In this document: positions 42,107 to 49,695 of the stretch, piece after piece
How the letters are laid out: each line of letters starts with the position of its first letter
How positions within the stretch are numbered: position 1 is the stretch's first letter
Source: Sporomusaceae bacterium UBA7701
GTDB taxonomy: Bacteria > Bacillota > Negativicutes > Sporomusales > UBA7701
DNA: 64,000 bases
NCBI GenBank assembly: GCA_002482545.1
Contig: DLGF01000014.1
Span: 1-64,000 of the forward strand
Reading direction: 5' to 3'
Notes under the pieces: model-generated
What the model was told of the DNA's origin: nothing
What the model saw: only the letters and a program-made list of their open reading frames with translations
The model's database searches: none
Made by a program: the position numbers and the translations under genes

Positions 42107-42298
42107 ATGACGCTTTGGTATGTTGTGGACGGCAAGGTTGAGCTCTTTTGCTGGCAGGAAACGGATGGGACGAGATCGCTCCTGGTGCGGGCCGCGTCGG
42201 CGGAGGAAGCGCTCATGAAGTTTGAGAAATTCCAGCAGGGCAAATGGCGGAAGGAGATCCTCGGCGTCAACGGCCGGACCATCGCCGTCCTGTTGTAG
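42107..42298 (+). CDS. 63-aa protein of unknown family, copy 2
   Basis: Begins MTLWYVVDGKVELFCWQETD, ends NGRTIAVLL, same length as copy 1 with about three quarters of positions identical. GGAGG lies 7 bases before the ATG at 42107. The most conserved block is SLLVRAASAEEALMKFEKFQ. Divergent from RHH copy 2. Confidence 0.75.
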   Translation: MTLWYVVDGKVELFCWQETDGTRSLLVRAASAEEALMKFEKFQQGKWRKEILGVNGRTIAVLL

Positions 42299-42654
42299 GA
42301 CTTTTGATCCCCCGGGGCTTGCCATCGTCAACCGGGAGAGTTCCAGGCTTTATAGTACGGTGTGCGGGCGAGTCCCGCAACTCCGAGCGGAAGAAACAGC
42401 GTCCGGTTTCGTGAACAGCTTCCATACATATACTATAGCAGAGTGCGCCCGCGACTCCTTCCTCGGAGATGGCCTGCGATAACCGCGGGTCATTTTTTCA
42501 TCTTGACATAATATTTCCGCTGCCGGCAGTTGCCTGCTTTTGCCACCTCACTTTCATCAGACTTCTTCATAACATTTTGTCTAGTCATTAGCACATTCCG
42601 TCATTTCGCCATATAATACATCGACGTGGATCATTTATTTAAGGAGGAATTGAA
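42299..42654. other. Intergenic region, possibly containing a structured RNA
   Basis: A 356-base gap. Between about 42330 and 42495 several stems can form: GCGGG/CCCGC (42364-42378), CTCCGAG/CTCGGAG far apart, and CCCGCG/CGCGGG before ATTTTTTC (terminator-like, rightward). No match to a riboswitch class I know. A TATAAT at 42612-42617 may serve the 37-aa gene. Confidence 0.4.
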
Positions 42655-42768
42655 ATGGGTTTTGGTGGCTGCTGTGGTGGAGGACGCAGTTCTTTCGTGG
42701 TGGTTATCATTATAATCATCCTGCTCCTGTTCTTCTTCATCGACGAAGATACCTGTTCAACGCTCTAG
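42655..42768 (+). CDS. Small membrane protein, 37 aa, Gly/Cys N-terminus
   Basis: AAGGAGG is placed 8 bases before ATG. The product begins MGFGGCCGGGRSS, has one hydrophobic span of about 18 residues (FVVVIIIIILLLFFFI) and ends DEDTCSTL. It resembles small YjcZ-like sporulation/membrane peptides in style only. Likely a single-span membrane peptide. Confidence 0.6.
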   Translation: MGFGGCCGGGRSSFVVVIIIIILLLFFFIDEDTCSTL

Positions 42769-43064
42769 AGCTGTAAATCTTTGCCTTGACGCAAACTTGA
42801 AAACCTCTGCAGAAACCTCTTACATAAAGGTTTGGGATACCGCCTCCCAAACCTTTATTTGTTGTCGCGGAAAATCCTGCTTTCGCCAGTCGCTCTCCAC
42901 AGCCTTCCACGGCTTTGGCAATACGGTTTTCCGCCGGCGGCGAAATCGGGCCAGTCGTTTCGGACTCAAATGCGCCCTTCGTCCTATTTACAACCGCTAC
43001 CAGAATTTGTATTATTATGGCAACAGTTATTGTCACGACCGTTTGGTATGAGGGAAGTGCTAAA

Positions 43065-44363
43065 ATGATCAATCCTGCCAACAATAACCTATCTTTCTAT
43101 CCATATACGGCCAATACCGTTACCAATGGCCAATCTCCCTTTTCGCAGGCTTTCCTTCAGCAGTTGGCCTCCTACAATCTGCCCGCCCGCTATCAGTCCA
43201 CGCTCCGTTCGCTGACCACTCCTTCGGCCACGGCGAAAGAAGTCGCCGATTTGTGGACCAGCATGAACAGCCTCAATAACGCCGCGAAGCCGCTGATCGC
43301 GGCCGGTGCCGCAAGCGCCTTTGCCCAAAAGGTCGTCATTTCCGGCGCTGGCGCCGCAGTCAAGGGAACGGCGACAACTAAGGCTGCAAACGCGGGCTAC
43401 GACATTGCCGTCAGCCAGTTGGCGGCCGCGCAGCAGAACTCGGGAACAGCGCTGGACGCGGCAGGCGGTGTTTTAGCCTCCGGTCTGGCCGGACCGGCGG
43501 TTGCGAAGTTCAGTATTACGCCCGCCGGCGGAACGGCCCAAAAGTTCACTGTGGCCGTCAACCCGGGCGATACCGATAAAGCTGTCCTCGACAAAATGGC
43601 CAAAGCCATCAATAGCGGCAGCACCGTCGTAAAGGCTGCGGTAACCACCACCACTGCCGCCGGCGTTTCCTCAAGCCGCCTGGTGCTCACCGGAGCGAAC
43701 ACCGGAGCCGGCGCCGCCTTTACGGTAGCGGACATAACCGGCAACCTGGCGTCCGCCAGCGGCATCGGATCAGTTTCCGCCGCGGCGCGTGATGCAAGCT
43801 ATACGATTAACGGAGCTGCAGCAACCAGCACGAGTAATACCATCAAAATCGACGACGGCAACGTCACCCTGACCCTTGCGACTACCACCACGGGCGCGCA
43901 CATCGATGTCGGCGCCGATACGGCCGGCGTCACGCAACAAGTGACGGCCTTTGTCAACCAATACAACGCTACCCTGCGCACACTCCAGTCTTCGGGTCTG
44001 ACCTCGGGTGCACAATACGCCAAGCAGCTCGGCCAGAATCTGCCCCGGAACGCTTCGGAGCTGTCCGGCATCGGCGTCACCATCAATCCCGATAAAACCA
44101 TCAGTTTTGACCAATCGGCCTTTCAAGACGCTCTGTCCAGGGATTACAATAAAACTAAGAGCCTGATCGGCAATTATGGCGGGTTGATTGCCGGAGTTCA
44201 AAAGATCGCCCGGAATGTCAGCTCGCAGCCGCCAGCCTCTTTGGCCGGTCTTGAAACCGGCTTTGCCGGCATGAACGCCGCCTATCGCCAACAATACTGG
44301 CAGTCGGCTCTCTTCGACTGGCTGTCCGGCGGAGTAGGCGGCAGCATCAACATCGTCGCCTAA
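43065..44363 (+). CDS. FliD-like (flagellar hook-associated) protein, stand-alone
   Basis: A 432-aa Ala/Thr/Gly-rich protein. The region AANAGYDIAVSQLAAAQQNS resembles the FliD N-domain, and the later VTQQVTAFVNQYNATLRTLQ and LSGIGVTINPDKTISFDQSA match the FliD C-domain. The usual N-terminal coil of FliD is altered and no flagellar genes are adjacent. The ATG at 43065 follows GAGGGAAG. It may be an extracellular cap or adhesin-like paralogue. Confidence 0.7.
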   Translation: MINPANNNLSFYPYTANTVTNGQSPFSQAFLQQLASYNLPARYQSTLRSLTTPSATAKEVADLWTSMNSLNNAAKPLIAAGAASAFAQKVVISGAGAAVKGTATTKAANAGYDIAVSQLAAAQQNSGTALDAAGGVLASGLAGPAVAKFSITPAGGTAQKFTVAVNPGDTDKAVLDKMAKAINSGSTVVKAAVTTTTAAGVSSSRLVLTGANTGAGAAFTVADITGNLASASGIGSVSAAARDASYTINGAAATSTSNTIKIDDGNVTLTLATTTTGAHIDVGADTAGVTQQVTAFVNQYNATLRTLQSSGLTSGAQYAKQLGQNLPRNASELSGIGVTINPDKTISFDQSAFQDALSRDYNKTKSLIGNYGGLIAGVQKIARNVSSQPPASLAGLETGFAGMNAAYRQQYWQSALFDWLSGGVGGSINIVA

Positions 44364-44589
44364 GAACCCGACATCTCTTTTGGCCGGCCTTGCGCCGGCC
44401 TGTGATTTTGCAAGGGACGGCAACCACCGGCTTCCAAAATCGGCGCGCGACTTGGCCCCAGCAGCCCGCAGCAAAAATCCACACCTTGGCGCCAAGCGAA
44501 AACCCATTGATCCGCCGATCATTTGGCTATTGCCTGCCGAAACTTCCTGGCATATAATATCACTAACCTATGACAAGGGGGGAGTCGTC

Positions 44590-45216
44590 CTGTTCGGCAT
44601 CATCCATTATGAAGCCTTTCTGATCACAGGCCTCATTCTCAACCTTACCCCCGGATCGGACACGATCTATATTTTGGGCCGCAGCATCGCCCAGGGCCGC
44701 ACGGCGGGCATTTACTCCGTACTGGGCATCAGCTCGGGTTGCGCCGTCCACACCCTGCTGGCAGCGCTGGGCCTGTCGGTTATCCTGGCGAAATCCGCGC
44801 TGGCCTTTACTCTGGTCAAAGTCGCCGGCGCTCTCTATCTGGGCTATTTGGGAATCAGCACCCTGCTTGCCAGGAATAGCGCGCTTGGTTCCCTGGACGA
44901 AGCGATCATGCCGAACCGGAGCATTTATCTTCAAGGCCTGCTGACCAACCTGCTCAACCCCAAGGTGGCCCTCTTCTTTCTGTCTTTCCTGCCCCAGTTC
45001 ATCGACCCCCAGAATAGCTACGGAATTCTGCCCTTTGTCTTCCTGGGCGCGACCTTCCTGACCACCGGCACGCTCTGGTGCCTGGCCCTGGTCTTTTTCT
45101 CCGCGCGGATGACCGCCTTTCTCCACCGGAACACGAAGGCCGCCGCCGGCATGAACAAAGTCTGCGGGGCTATTTATTTACTGCTGGGGATCAAACTTCT
45201 TTCTGTGGACCAATGA
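44590..45216 (+). CDS. LysE/RhtB family exporter with apparent CTG start
   Basis: About 208 aa, six spans. The family start (FGIIHYEAFLITGLILNLTP) begins at CTG 44590, which has AGGGGGGAG 5 bases upstream; no ATG, GTG or TTG lies in frame between there and the body. LLTNLLNPKVALFFLSFLPQF is typical of the family. It is only distantly like the LysE copy at 36.9 kb. Confidence 0.85.
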   Translation: MFGIIHYEAFLITGLILNLTPGSDTIYILGRSIAQGRTAGIYSVLGISSGCAVHTLLAALGLSVILAKSALAFTLVKVAGALYLGYLGISTLLARNSALGSLDEAIMPNRSIYLQGLLTNLLNPKVALFFLSFLPQFIDPQNSYGILPFVFLGATFLTTGTLWCLALVFFSARMTAFLHRNTKAAAGMNKVCGAIYLLLGIKLLSVDQ

Positions 45217-45226
45217 GCAGCCGCCC

Positions 45227-45264
45227 AAAAGAACGAGCCGGTATGGATCTGGCTCGTTCTTTTT
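45227..45264 (+). terminator. Terminator of the LysE-type gene
   Basis: AAAAGAACGAGCC / GGCTCGTTCTTTT, 13-bp stem with a T-run, 11 bases after the stop. Confidence 0.88.
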
Positions 45265-45448
45265 TCCCCTGGTATATTCCGCCTTGGCCCGCATTCCTTT
45301 CGGCCGCAGCTTCGAGCGCCGGCAAAAAACAGGACCAAAAACACGATTTATCAGGACCAAAGTCCCTAATCCCCGCCTCCCGGAAACTCGATAACTTTTG
45401 TAGAAGATTGTCATAATTTGCCGTAAAAACTCACATCCGGGAGGTAAA

Positions 45449-45721
45449 ATGATAACACCACTTGGCTATAGGGAAACGCGTCACTACGACAACCGTTCTT
45501 CCAGACGGAAGGATGCGCCCGCCTCGCTGTCCGCCCCATTGGACGACAACGAACTGACCACCGGCTACACCACCTTGTGCGAACGCGTTATCCGGGGCGA
45601 AGTCACCGATGACGAATATAACGCCGCCCTTGATTACGCCGTCCGGCTCGCGGCCCGCGACCAAAAAATCAACCTGGACGACGCCCTGAGCTACATACGC
45701 CGGAACCGTTCCCGCTCCTGA
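45449..45721 (+). CDS. Hypothetical protein, 90 aa
   Basis: GGGAGG precedes ATG. The N-terminal third is polar (YRETRHYDNRSSRRKD), the rest helical: TTLCERVIRGEVTDDEYNAAL and AVRLAARDQKINLDDALSY, ending RRNRSRS. It looks like a small soluble protein. Not recognised. A strong terminator follows. Confidence 0.6.
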   Translation: MITPLGYRETRHYDNRSSRRKDAPASLSAPLDDNELTTGYTTLCERVIRGEVTDDEYNAALDYAVRLAARDQKINLDDALSYIRRNRSRS

Positions 45722-45768
45722 CCTGTTAGTTCCTGGAGTGTCCACCCACCCTCCTTCATTTTCTTGGC

Positions 45769-45797
45769 AAGGCCTCTGAGCAAAGCTCAGAGGCCTT
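45769..45797. terminator. Bidirectional terminator
   Basis: AAGGCCTCTGAG-CAAAG-CTCAGAGGCCTT, followed by TTGCC. It overlaps the stop of the leftward small frame. Confidence 0.8.
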
Positions 45798-45972
45798 TTG
45801 CCTGATTCCGGGCGATACTCACGGAACTCAGCGTCTGGTCCGGAATGTAGCAGGCGCAGACGGCAAGGATGGCCCAATCGCCGGAAAACAGGTCGGTAGC
45901 AAAGGCATACTCCAGGCCGACAAAGAAAAACGCGGCCGCGTAGCCTATGGTCCGATACCGGAACGCTATCAT
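45787..45972 (-). CDS. Possible small membrane protein, 61 aa
   Basis: ATG preceded by GGAGCG at 7 bases; the frame includes hydrophobic segments (TIGYAAAFFFVGLEYAFA and WAILAVCACY). A bidirectional terminator overlaps its end, which supports a real leftward transcript. No family recognised. Confidence 0.4.
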   Translation of the reverse strand: MIAFRYRTIGYAAAFFFVGLEYAFATDLFSGDWAILAVCACYIPDQTLSSVSIARNQAKGL

Positions 45973-46071
45973 AATAACGCTCCGGTCACCACTAAGGCGC
46001 CTTCTGCCGCCGTTTATCCGTCCCTGCGCTGCCCCGCCGCGCCGGCCGGATCCGCTCCTCTCGTTACAGCC

Positions 46072-46623
46072 CTACTCAGCGTAGTAAATGATGATCGTGA
46101 ATCTGGCTGAAGCACTTCCATCGTTCCGGTACCGGTGCGGAAATTCGGAGTAAAAGCGTATCGCATCGCCTTTCCCTACCGGGTAAACTTCCCCGCCCAA
46201 CTCCAGCGACAACTTTCCCTCATGGACCAGGAGATATTCCTCCGTGCCTTTGAGGTGCCCGTGCGAGGCGTGAAAAGTATCAGGCGCAAGGGAAGCGGCA
46301 AAGACCTCGAACCGTTTGTCCGGATCGTAGGCAAAGACCGGATACACCCGATAGCCGTCTTCCTCCACCAAGGGAGTCAGGTTATTATATCCGATGACCG
46401 TTACCGGCGGAGCTTGCTCCTCCACCAGGCTGGAGAAAGACACCTTAAGTCCGTTGGCGATTTTCCACAGCGTGTTGACCGTCGGATTGGCCTCGCCCCG
46501 TTCGATCTGCCCCAGTGTGGCCTTTGTCACCCCGGTAAGTTCCGCAGCCTCATCCAGACTCAAATTTCTTTGTTTGCGCATACGCGATAAATTTGCCGTA
46601 ATCCGCACATTAAAGGAGTCCAC
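46072..46623 (-). CDS. XRE-family regulator with cupin sensor domain
   Basis: A 183-aa protein starting at GTG 46623 (GGAAGGG upstream). Residues 1-70 are an XRE helix-turn-helix (LSLDEAAELTGVTKATLGQI). The C-terminal cupin_2 domain runs through HGHLKGTEEYLLVHEGKLSL and YSEFPHRYRNDG. Such regulators sense small metabolites. It is divergent from the cysteine-synthase homologue, the likely target. Confidence 0.88.
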   Translation of the reverse strand: MDSFNVRITANLSRMRKQRNLSLDEAAELTGVTKATLGQIERGEANPTVNTLWKIANGLKVSFSSLVEEQAPPVTVIGYNNLTPLVEEDGYRVYPVFAYDPDKRFEVFAASLAPDTFHASHGHLKGTEEYLLVHEGKLSLELGGEVYPVGKGDAIRFYSEFPHRYRNDGSASARFTIIIYYAE

Positions 46624-46689
46624 CTTATCAACCCTTCCGTTTGATATAACAAACAATTATTTCATTATAATTTACAATTCATATAACTT

Positions 46690-46708
46690 ATTGTACAATA
46701 TGTACAAT
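46690..46708. promoter_or_regulatory. Candidate XRE operator
   Basis: ATTGTAC-AATAT-GTACAAT, a 7-bp inverted repeat in the divergent promoter region between the XRE-cupin gene and the cysteine-synthase homologue. Confidence 0.5.
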
Positions 46709-46748
46709 AAATTATACAACATTATACCATAGCACAGGAGGAAAGAAC

Positions 46749-47701
46749 ATGAACCGGAACGTATTAAACGGGGTACATGAAGCCATCGGCGGCACTCCTA
46801 TCGTCAAGCTGTCCCGGCTGACCGGCTCTCTGGCGGGAACCATACTGGCCAAGCTGGAGTATCTCAACCCGGGGTTCAGTAAAAAAGACCGGGCAGCGCT
46901 GCAGATCATTTCCGAAGCCGAACAGGCTGGAATCCTGCGACCCGGCCAGACGGTCATCGAGCTCACCAGCGGCAACATGGGAACAGGTCTGGCTATCGTT
47001 TGCGCCGTTAAAGGCTATCCCTTCATCGCGGTCATGTCCAAGGGAAATTCCATGGAGCGGGCCCGAATGATGCGCGCCCTAGGCGCGGAAGTGGTCTTGG
47101 TCGATCAGGCGCCGAACTCTTGCCCGGGTCAAGTGTCGGGCGAGGACCTGGCCCTGGTGGAGCAGGCTACCGAAAAACTGACGTCCGAGCGCGGAGCCTT
47201 TCGCGCCGATCAATTCAGAAATCCGGGCAATGTCCACGCGCACGCATATAATACCGCCGAAGAAATCTGGGAGCAGACCGCCGGCCAAATTGACGCGTTT
47301 GTTGACTTCGCCGGTTCCGGAGGCACCTTTGTCGGAATCGCCGGCGCCCTGAAAAAGCGCAACCCCAAAATCCGCTGCTATCTCGTGAGCCGCAGTGTGC
47401 CGCCCATCTGGCGGGAAAGCCGGTGGTCAACCCTTCCCACAAAATACAGGGGGGAGGCTATAGCATGGAGCTGCCATTCCTGGACCAAGCCTTGGTCGAC
47501 GGATTTCTGGGGGTCTCGGACGAGGAAGCCATCCGCGCGGCCCGGTTTCTGGCGAAAAAGGAAGGCATCTTTGCCGGTTTCTCCTCTGGCGCCAACGTCG
47601 CGGCGGCCCTGAACCTCCTGCAGGATCAGGAAAGGGGCGCAAATATTGTTTTGACGATCAACGATTCCGGACTTAAATATCTCAGCACCGATCTCTATTA
47701 G
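46749..47701 (+). pseudogene. Cysteine synthase-family PLP enzyme, frameshifted
   Basis: The N-terminal part (46749 to about 47387) has the PLP-lysine region NPGFSKKDRAALQII, ELTSGNMGTGLAIV and FAGSGGTFVGI. After YLV (47387) the frame shifts: the natural continuation EP..AAHLAGKPVVNP lies in the next frame and runs to TAG at 47701, ending DSGLKYLSTDLY. One missing G (GTGAG for GTGGAG) explains it. Either a real inactivation or an assembly error. Closest to CysK. Confidence 0.85.
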
Positions 47702-47760
47702 CTGCTATGCGGTATTTCCGGCAAATGAGCGCCTGGGTATGCAGGCGCTTCCCAATGTAA

Positions 47761-47791
47761 TAGCTGTCCAATGCGGCAGCTATTTTTATTT
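47761..47791 (+). terminator. Terminator after the cysteine-synthase homologue
   Basis: ATAGCTG / CAGCTAT with a 9-base loop and TTTTATTT. A preceding GAGCGCCTG / CAGGCGCTT hairpin (about 47728-47751) has no T-run. Confidence 0.7.
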
Positions 47792-47871
47792 CCGGAACAA
47801 TGGCGATAATGCCTGTGGCCACATATTATGTAATAGATTCGTTATGTTTCACTGGAAAGGGGGTCGATTCG

Positions 47872-48204
47872 ATGCCCAGAGACTATTATGACTGGGAAGA
47901 TCCGAGTATCAGGGACTGGGAAGACTTTGACGACATCGATGACGACGACGATATCCGCCAGGGATTTAACTGTTTCCCCGGTTCGGCGTCCTGCTTCCCG
48001 CGCACCAACTGCTCTCCCCGCTTTAACTGTTTCCCGCGCTATAATTGCTTTCCCCGCACCAATTGTTTTCCCCGCACAAACTGTTTTCCCCGCATCAACT
48101 GTTTTCCGCGGTACAACTGTTTCCCACGCACCAACTGTTTCCCACGCACCAACTGTTTCCCGCGGTACAATTGCTTTCCACGCTATAATTGCTTCCCCCG
48201 CTGA
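47872..48204 (+). CDS. Cys-rich hexapeptide-repeat protein (NCFPRx)
   Basis: A 110-aa protein. Residues 1-31 are very acidic (YYDWEDPSIRDWEDFDDIDD). Then comes NCFPGSASCFPRT, NCSPRF, and ten further copies of NCFPR each followed by T, Y or I (last copy ends the protein). Each repeat has one Cys, one Arg and an aromatic. The ATG at 47872 follows GGAAAGGGGG. No signal peptide. A spore-coat or metal-binding role is conceivable but not shown. Confidence 0.72.
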   Translation: MPRDYYDWEDPSIRDWEDFDDIDDDDDIRQGFNCFPGSASCFPRTNCSPRFNCFPRYNCFPRTNCFPRTNCFPRINCFPRYNCFPRTNCFPRTNCFPRYNCFPRYNCFPR

Positions 48205-48252
48205 TCATCTGTTCGCAAAAGCGCCTCCTTCTGAGCGTTTGAAGCTTTTTTC

Positions 48253-48286
48253 CAGCCAGCCGCCGAACAGCGGCTGGCTTCTTGTG
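48253..48286 (+). terminator. Hairpin after the repeat protein
   Basis: GCCAGCCGC / GCGGCTGGC with a short loop, followed by TTCTTGTG; a modest terminator about 50 bases past the stop. Confidence 0.5.
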
Positions 48287-48454
48287 TCCGCCGATAATCA
48301 CGAAACAGCCGGATTTTTTTATTCGCCCGGGCCCCCGCAGAGCGGCATTGGCGCTTCTCCTCCCCGATAGCCTTCATCGCCTTGATAGCGGCTGAAAAGG
48401 ATTTTAGAAAACCGCCTAGAACTCTGCCCATAGTTGAGTAAAGGAGGAGAAAAA

Positions 48455-48943
48455 ATGCCGAAACGACTGTCACTGATGGTTTCATTCCTGCTGCTACTCT
48501 CGCTCGGCTTGGTTCCGGCTCATAGCGTCCGGGGCGCTGAACCGACGGGCAGCGCCAAACAAGAGGCGATAGACTTTTCGGACCCCGGCTTCGGCGGAAG
48601 CCAAGGGGATATGAATGCGGCGGCTTTCCGGGAGTTCCAGCGGGCCGACGATACCTTAAACCAAGTCTATGGTCAAATACAAGAAAAATACAAGAACAAT
48701 CCTACCTTCCTCGCTAAGCTTACCGATGCGGAAGGGGCCTGGATCCAATTCCGCGACGCCCACCTGGAATCGCTCTACCCCGCCCGGGATAAACGGCAAT
48801 ACGGCAGTGTGTATCCCATGGTGTACGCCCTGGAAAAAGCCCGCCTCACTTGGGACCGGGTAAAACAGCTCAATCAGTGGCTCGAATTTCGCGAAGGGGC
48901 TGTCGGTCAAGGCAGCCGCGGGCAGTTCACCGAGCACCCTTGA
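48455..48943 (+). CDS. LprI/DUF1311-family exported protein
   Basis: A 162-aa protein with a signal peptide (SLMVSFLLLLSLGLVPAHSV, cleavage likely near AEP). The mature domain contains LNQVYGQIQEKYKNN then LTDAEGAWIQFRDAHLE, the pattern of DUF1311, named for LprI, a lysozyme inhibitor. No paired Cys is present, unlike LprI, so the inhibitor role is uncertain. AAAGGAGGAG precedes the ATG. Confidence 0.78.
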   Translation: MPKRLSLMVSFLLLLSLGLVPAHSVRGAEPTGSAKQEAIDFSDPGFGGSQGDMNAAAFREFQRADDTLNQVYGQIQEKYKNNPTFLAKLTDAEGAWIQFRDAHLESLYPARDKRQYGSVYPMVYALEKARLTWDRVKQLNQWLEFREGAVGQGSRGQFTEHP

Positions 48944-49142
48944 GCCCTATAATTGCAACCGCGCGTTTCCTGATCGCTTTTCCGGTACCATCGTTTTTTT
49001 CCACCGGCAGACCGTCCGGTCGGCCCGGCGGCTGAGGCGTGGTTGCGAGCCGTCACCGGCCCGACGATTGTTCTCCGCTTTCTATATTTTGATTCGAATG
49101 CAACGCCTGACATCAGCAAACAATAAATTGGGAGGTGATGTC

Positions 49143-49226
49143 ATGAGCGAACGCAACACCCGCCAGAAAACCAAAGAGGAAAAAAATGCCAAAACCGGGA
49201 CCAGAATGCGCCGTTCTTATACCTGA
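49143..49226 (+). CDS. Very small basic peptide, 27 aa
   Basis: GGGAGGTGATGTC leads directly into ATG. The peptide is Lys/Arg/Thr-rich (MSERNTRQKTKEEKNAK, ending RMRRSYT). A terminator follows within 40 bases. Expression seems likely; function unknown. Confidence 0.45.
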   Translation: MSERNTRQKTKEEKNAKTGTRMRRSYT

Positions 49227-49695
49227 TAGACGCTCTTCTATTTCTCTCCCCGGCTGCCGCACAAAGAAAAGACCGCGCTGCCGTGCGCGGTCTTTCAACT
49301 TTCCTGTGTCATATCCACCGGCTCGCTGGCCGGCTTCTCCCCCGGACCTTCCCGTGCCGTTCCCGGTATCCTATATGAGAGTCGGGAAACTCTAACGGGT
49401 TATGCATCGGAGGAATTCCGCGCGGTACGGCCCGGGCCTGATTTTTTCAATATCCGCCTGACAGCGTTGTCGCTCCAAGATTTGCATCCTCCAGGCTAAA
49501 TGTGCTTTGACCAAACAGCCGTGCCGGGTTTCATTTTACGCCACCGAAATGATCCGCCAGAATCAAAGGGATTTCCAAGATTTATGCCCGATAATGAAGC
49601 TGGTGTTGATTTTCATATATTCTACCCCATCTTTGGCCGGATGGGGGCTTTTTTTATTTTCCCGCGGTTGGGCGCTTCAACCCCGGGCAACCGCA
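49227..49695. other. Gene-poor interval with two rightward terminators
   Basis: Contains the 49266-49296 terminator and a second hairpin CCCCATC / GATGGGG (49624-49650) with CTTTTTTTA, also rightward. The latter has no convincing gene upstream; short frames starting at 49500 and 49507 lack good ribosome sites. Confidence 0.5.
49266..49296 (+). terminator. Terminator after the 27-aa gene
   Basis: GAAAAGACCGCGC / GCGCGGTCTTTC, followed by AACTTTCC. Confidence 0.7.

Noticed and set aside
47990..48200. Regular DNA repeats considered as a CRISPR array
   Set aside because: The 18-base units are in frame and code for NCFPRx; there are no spacers.
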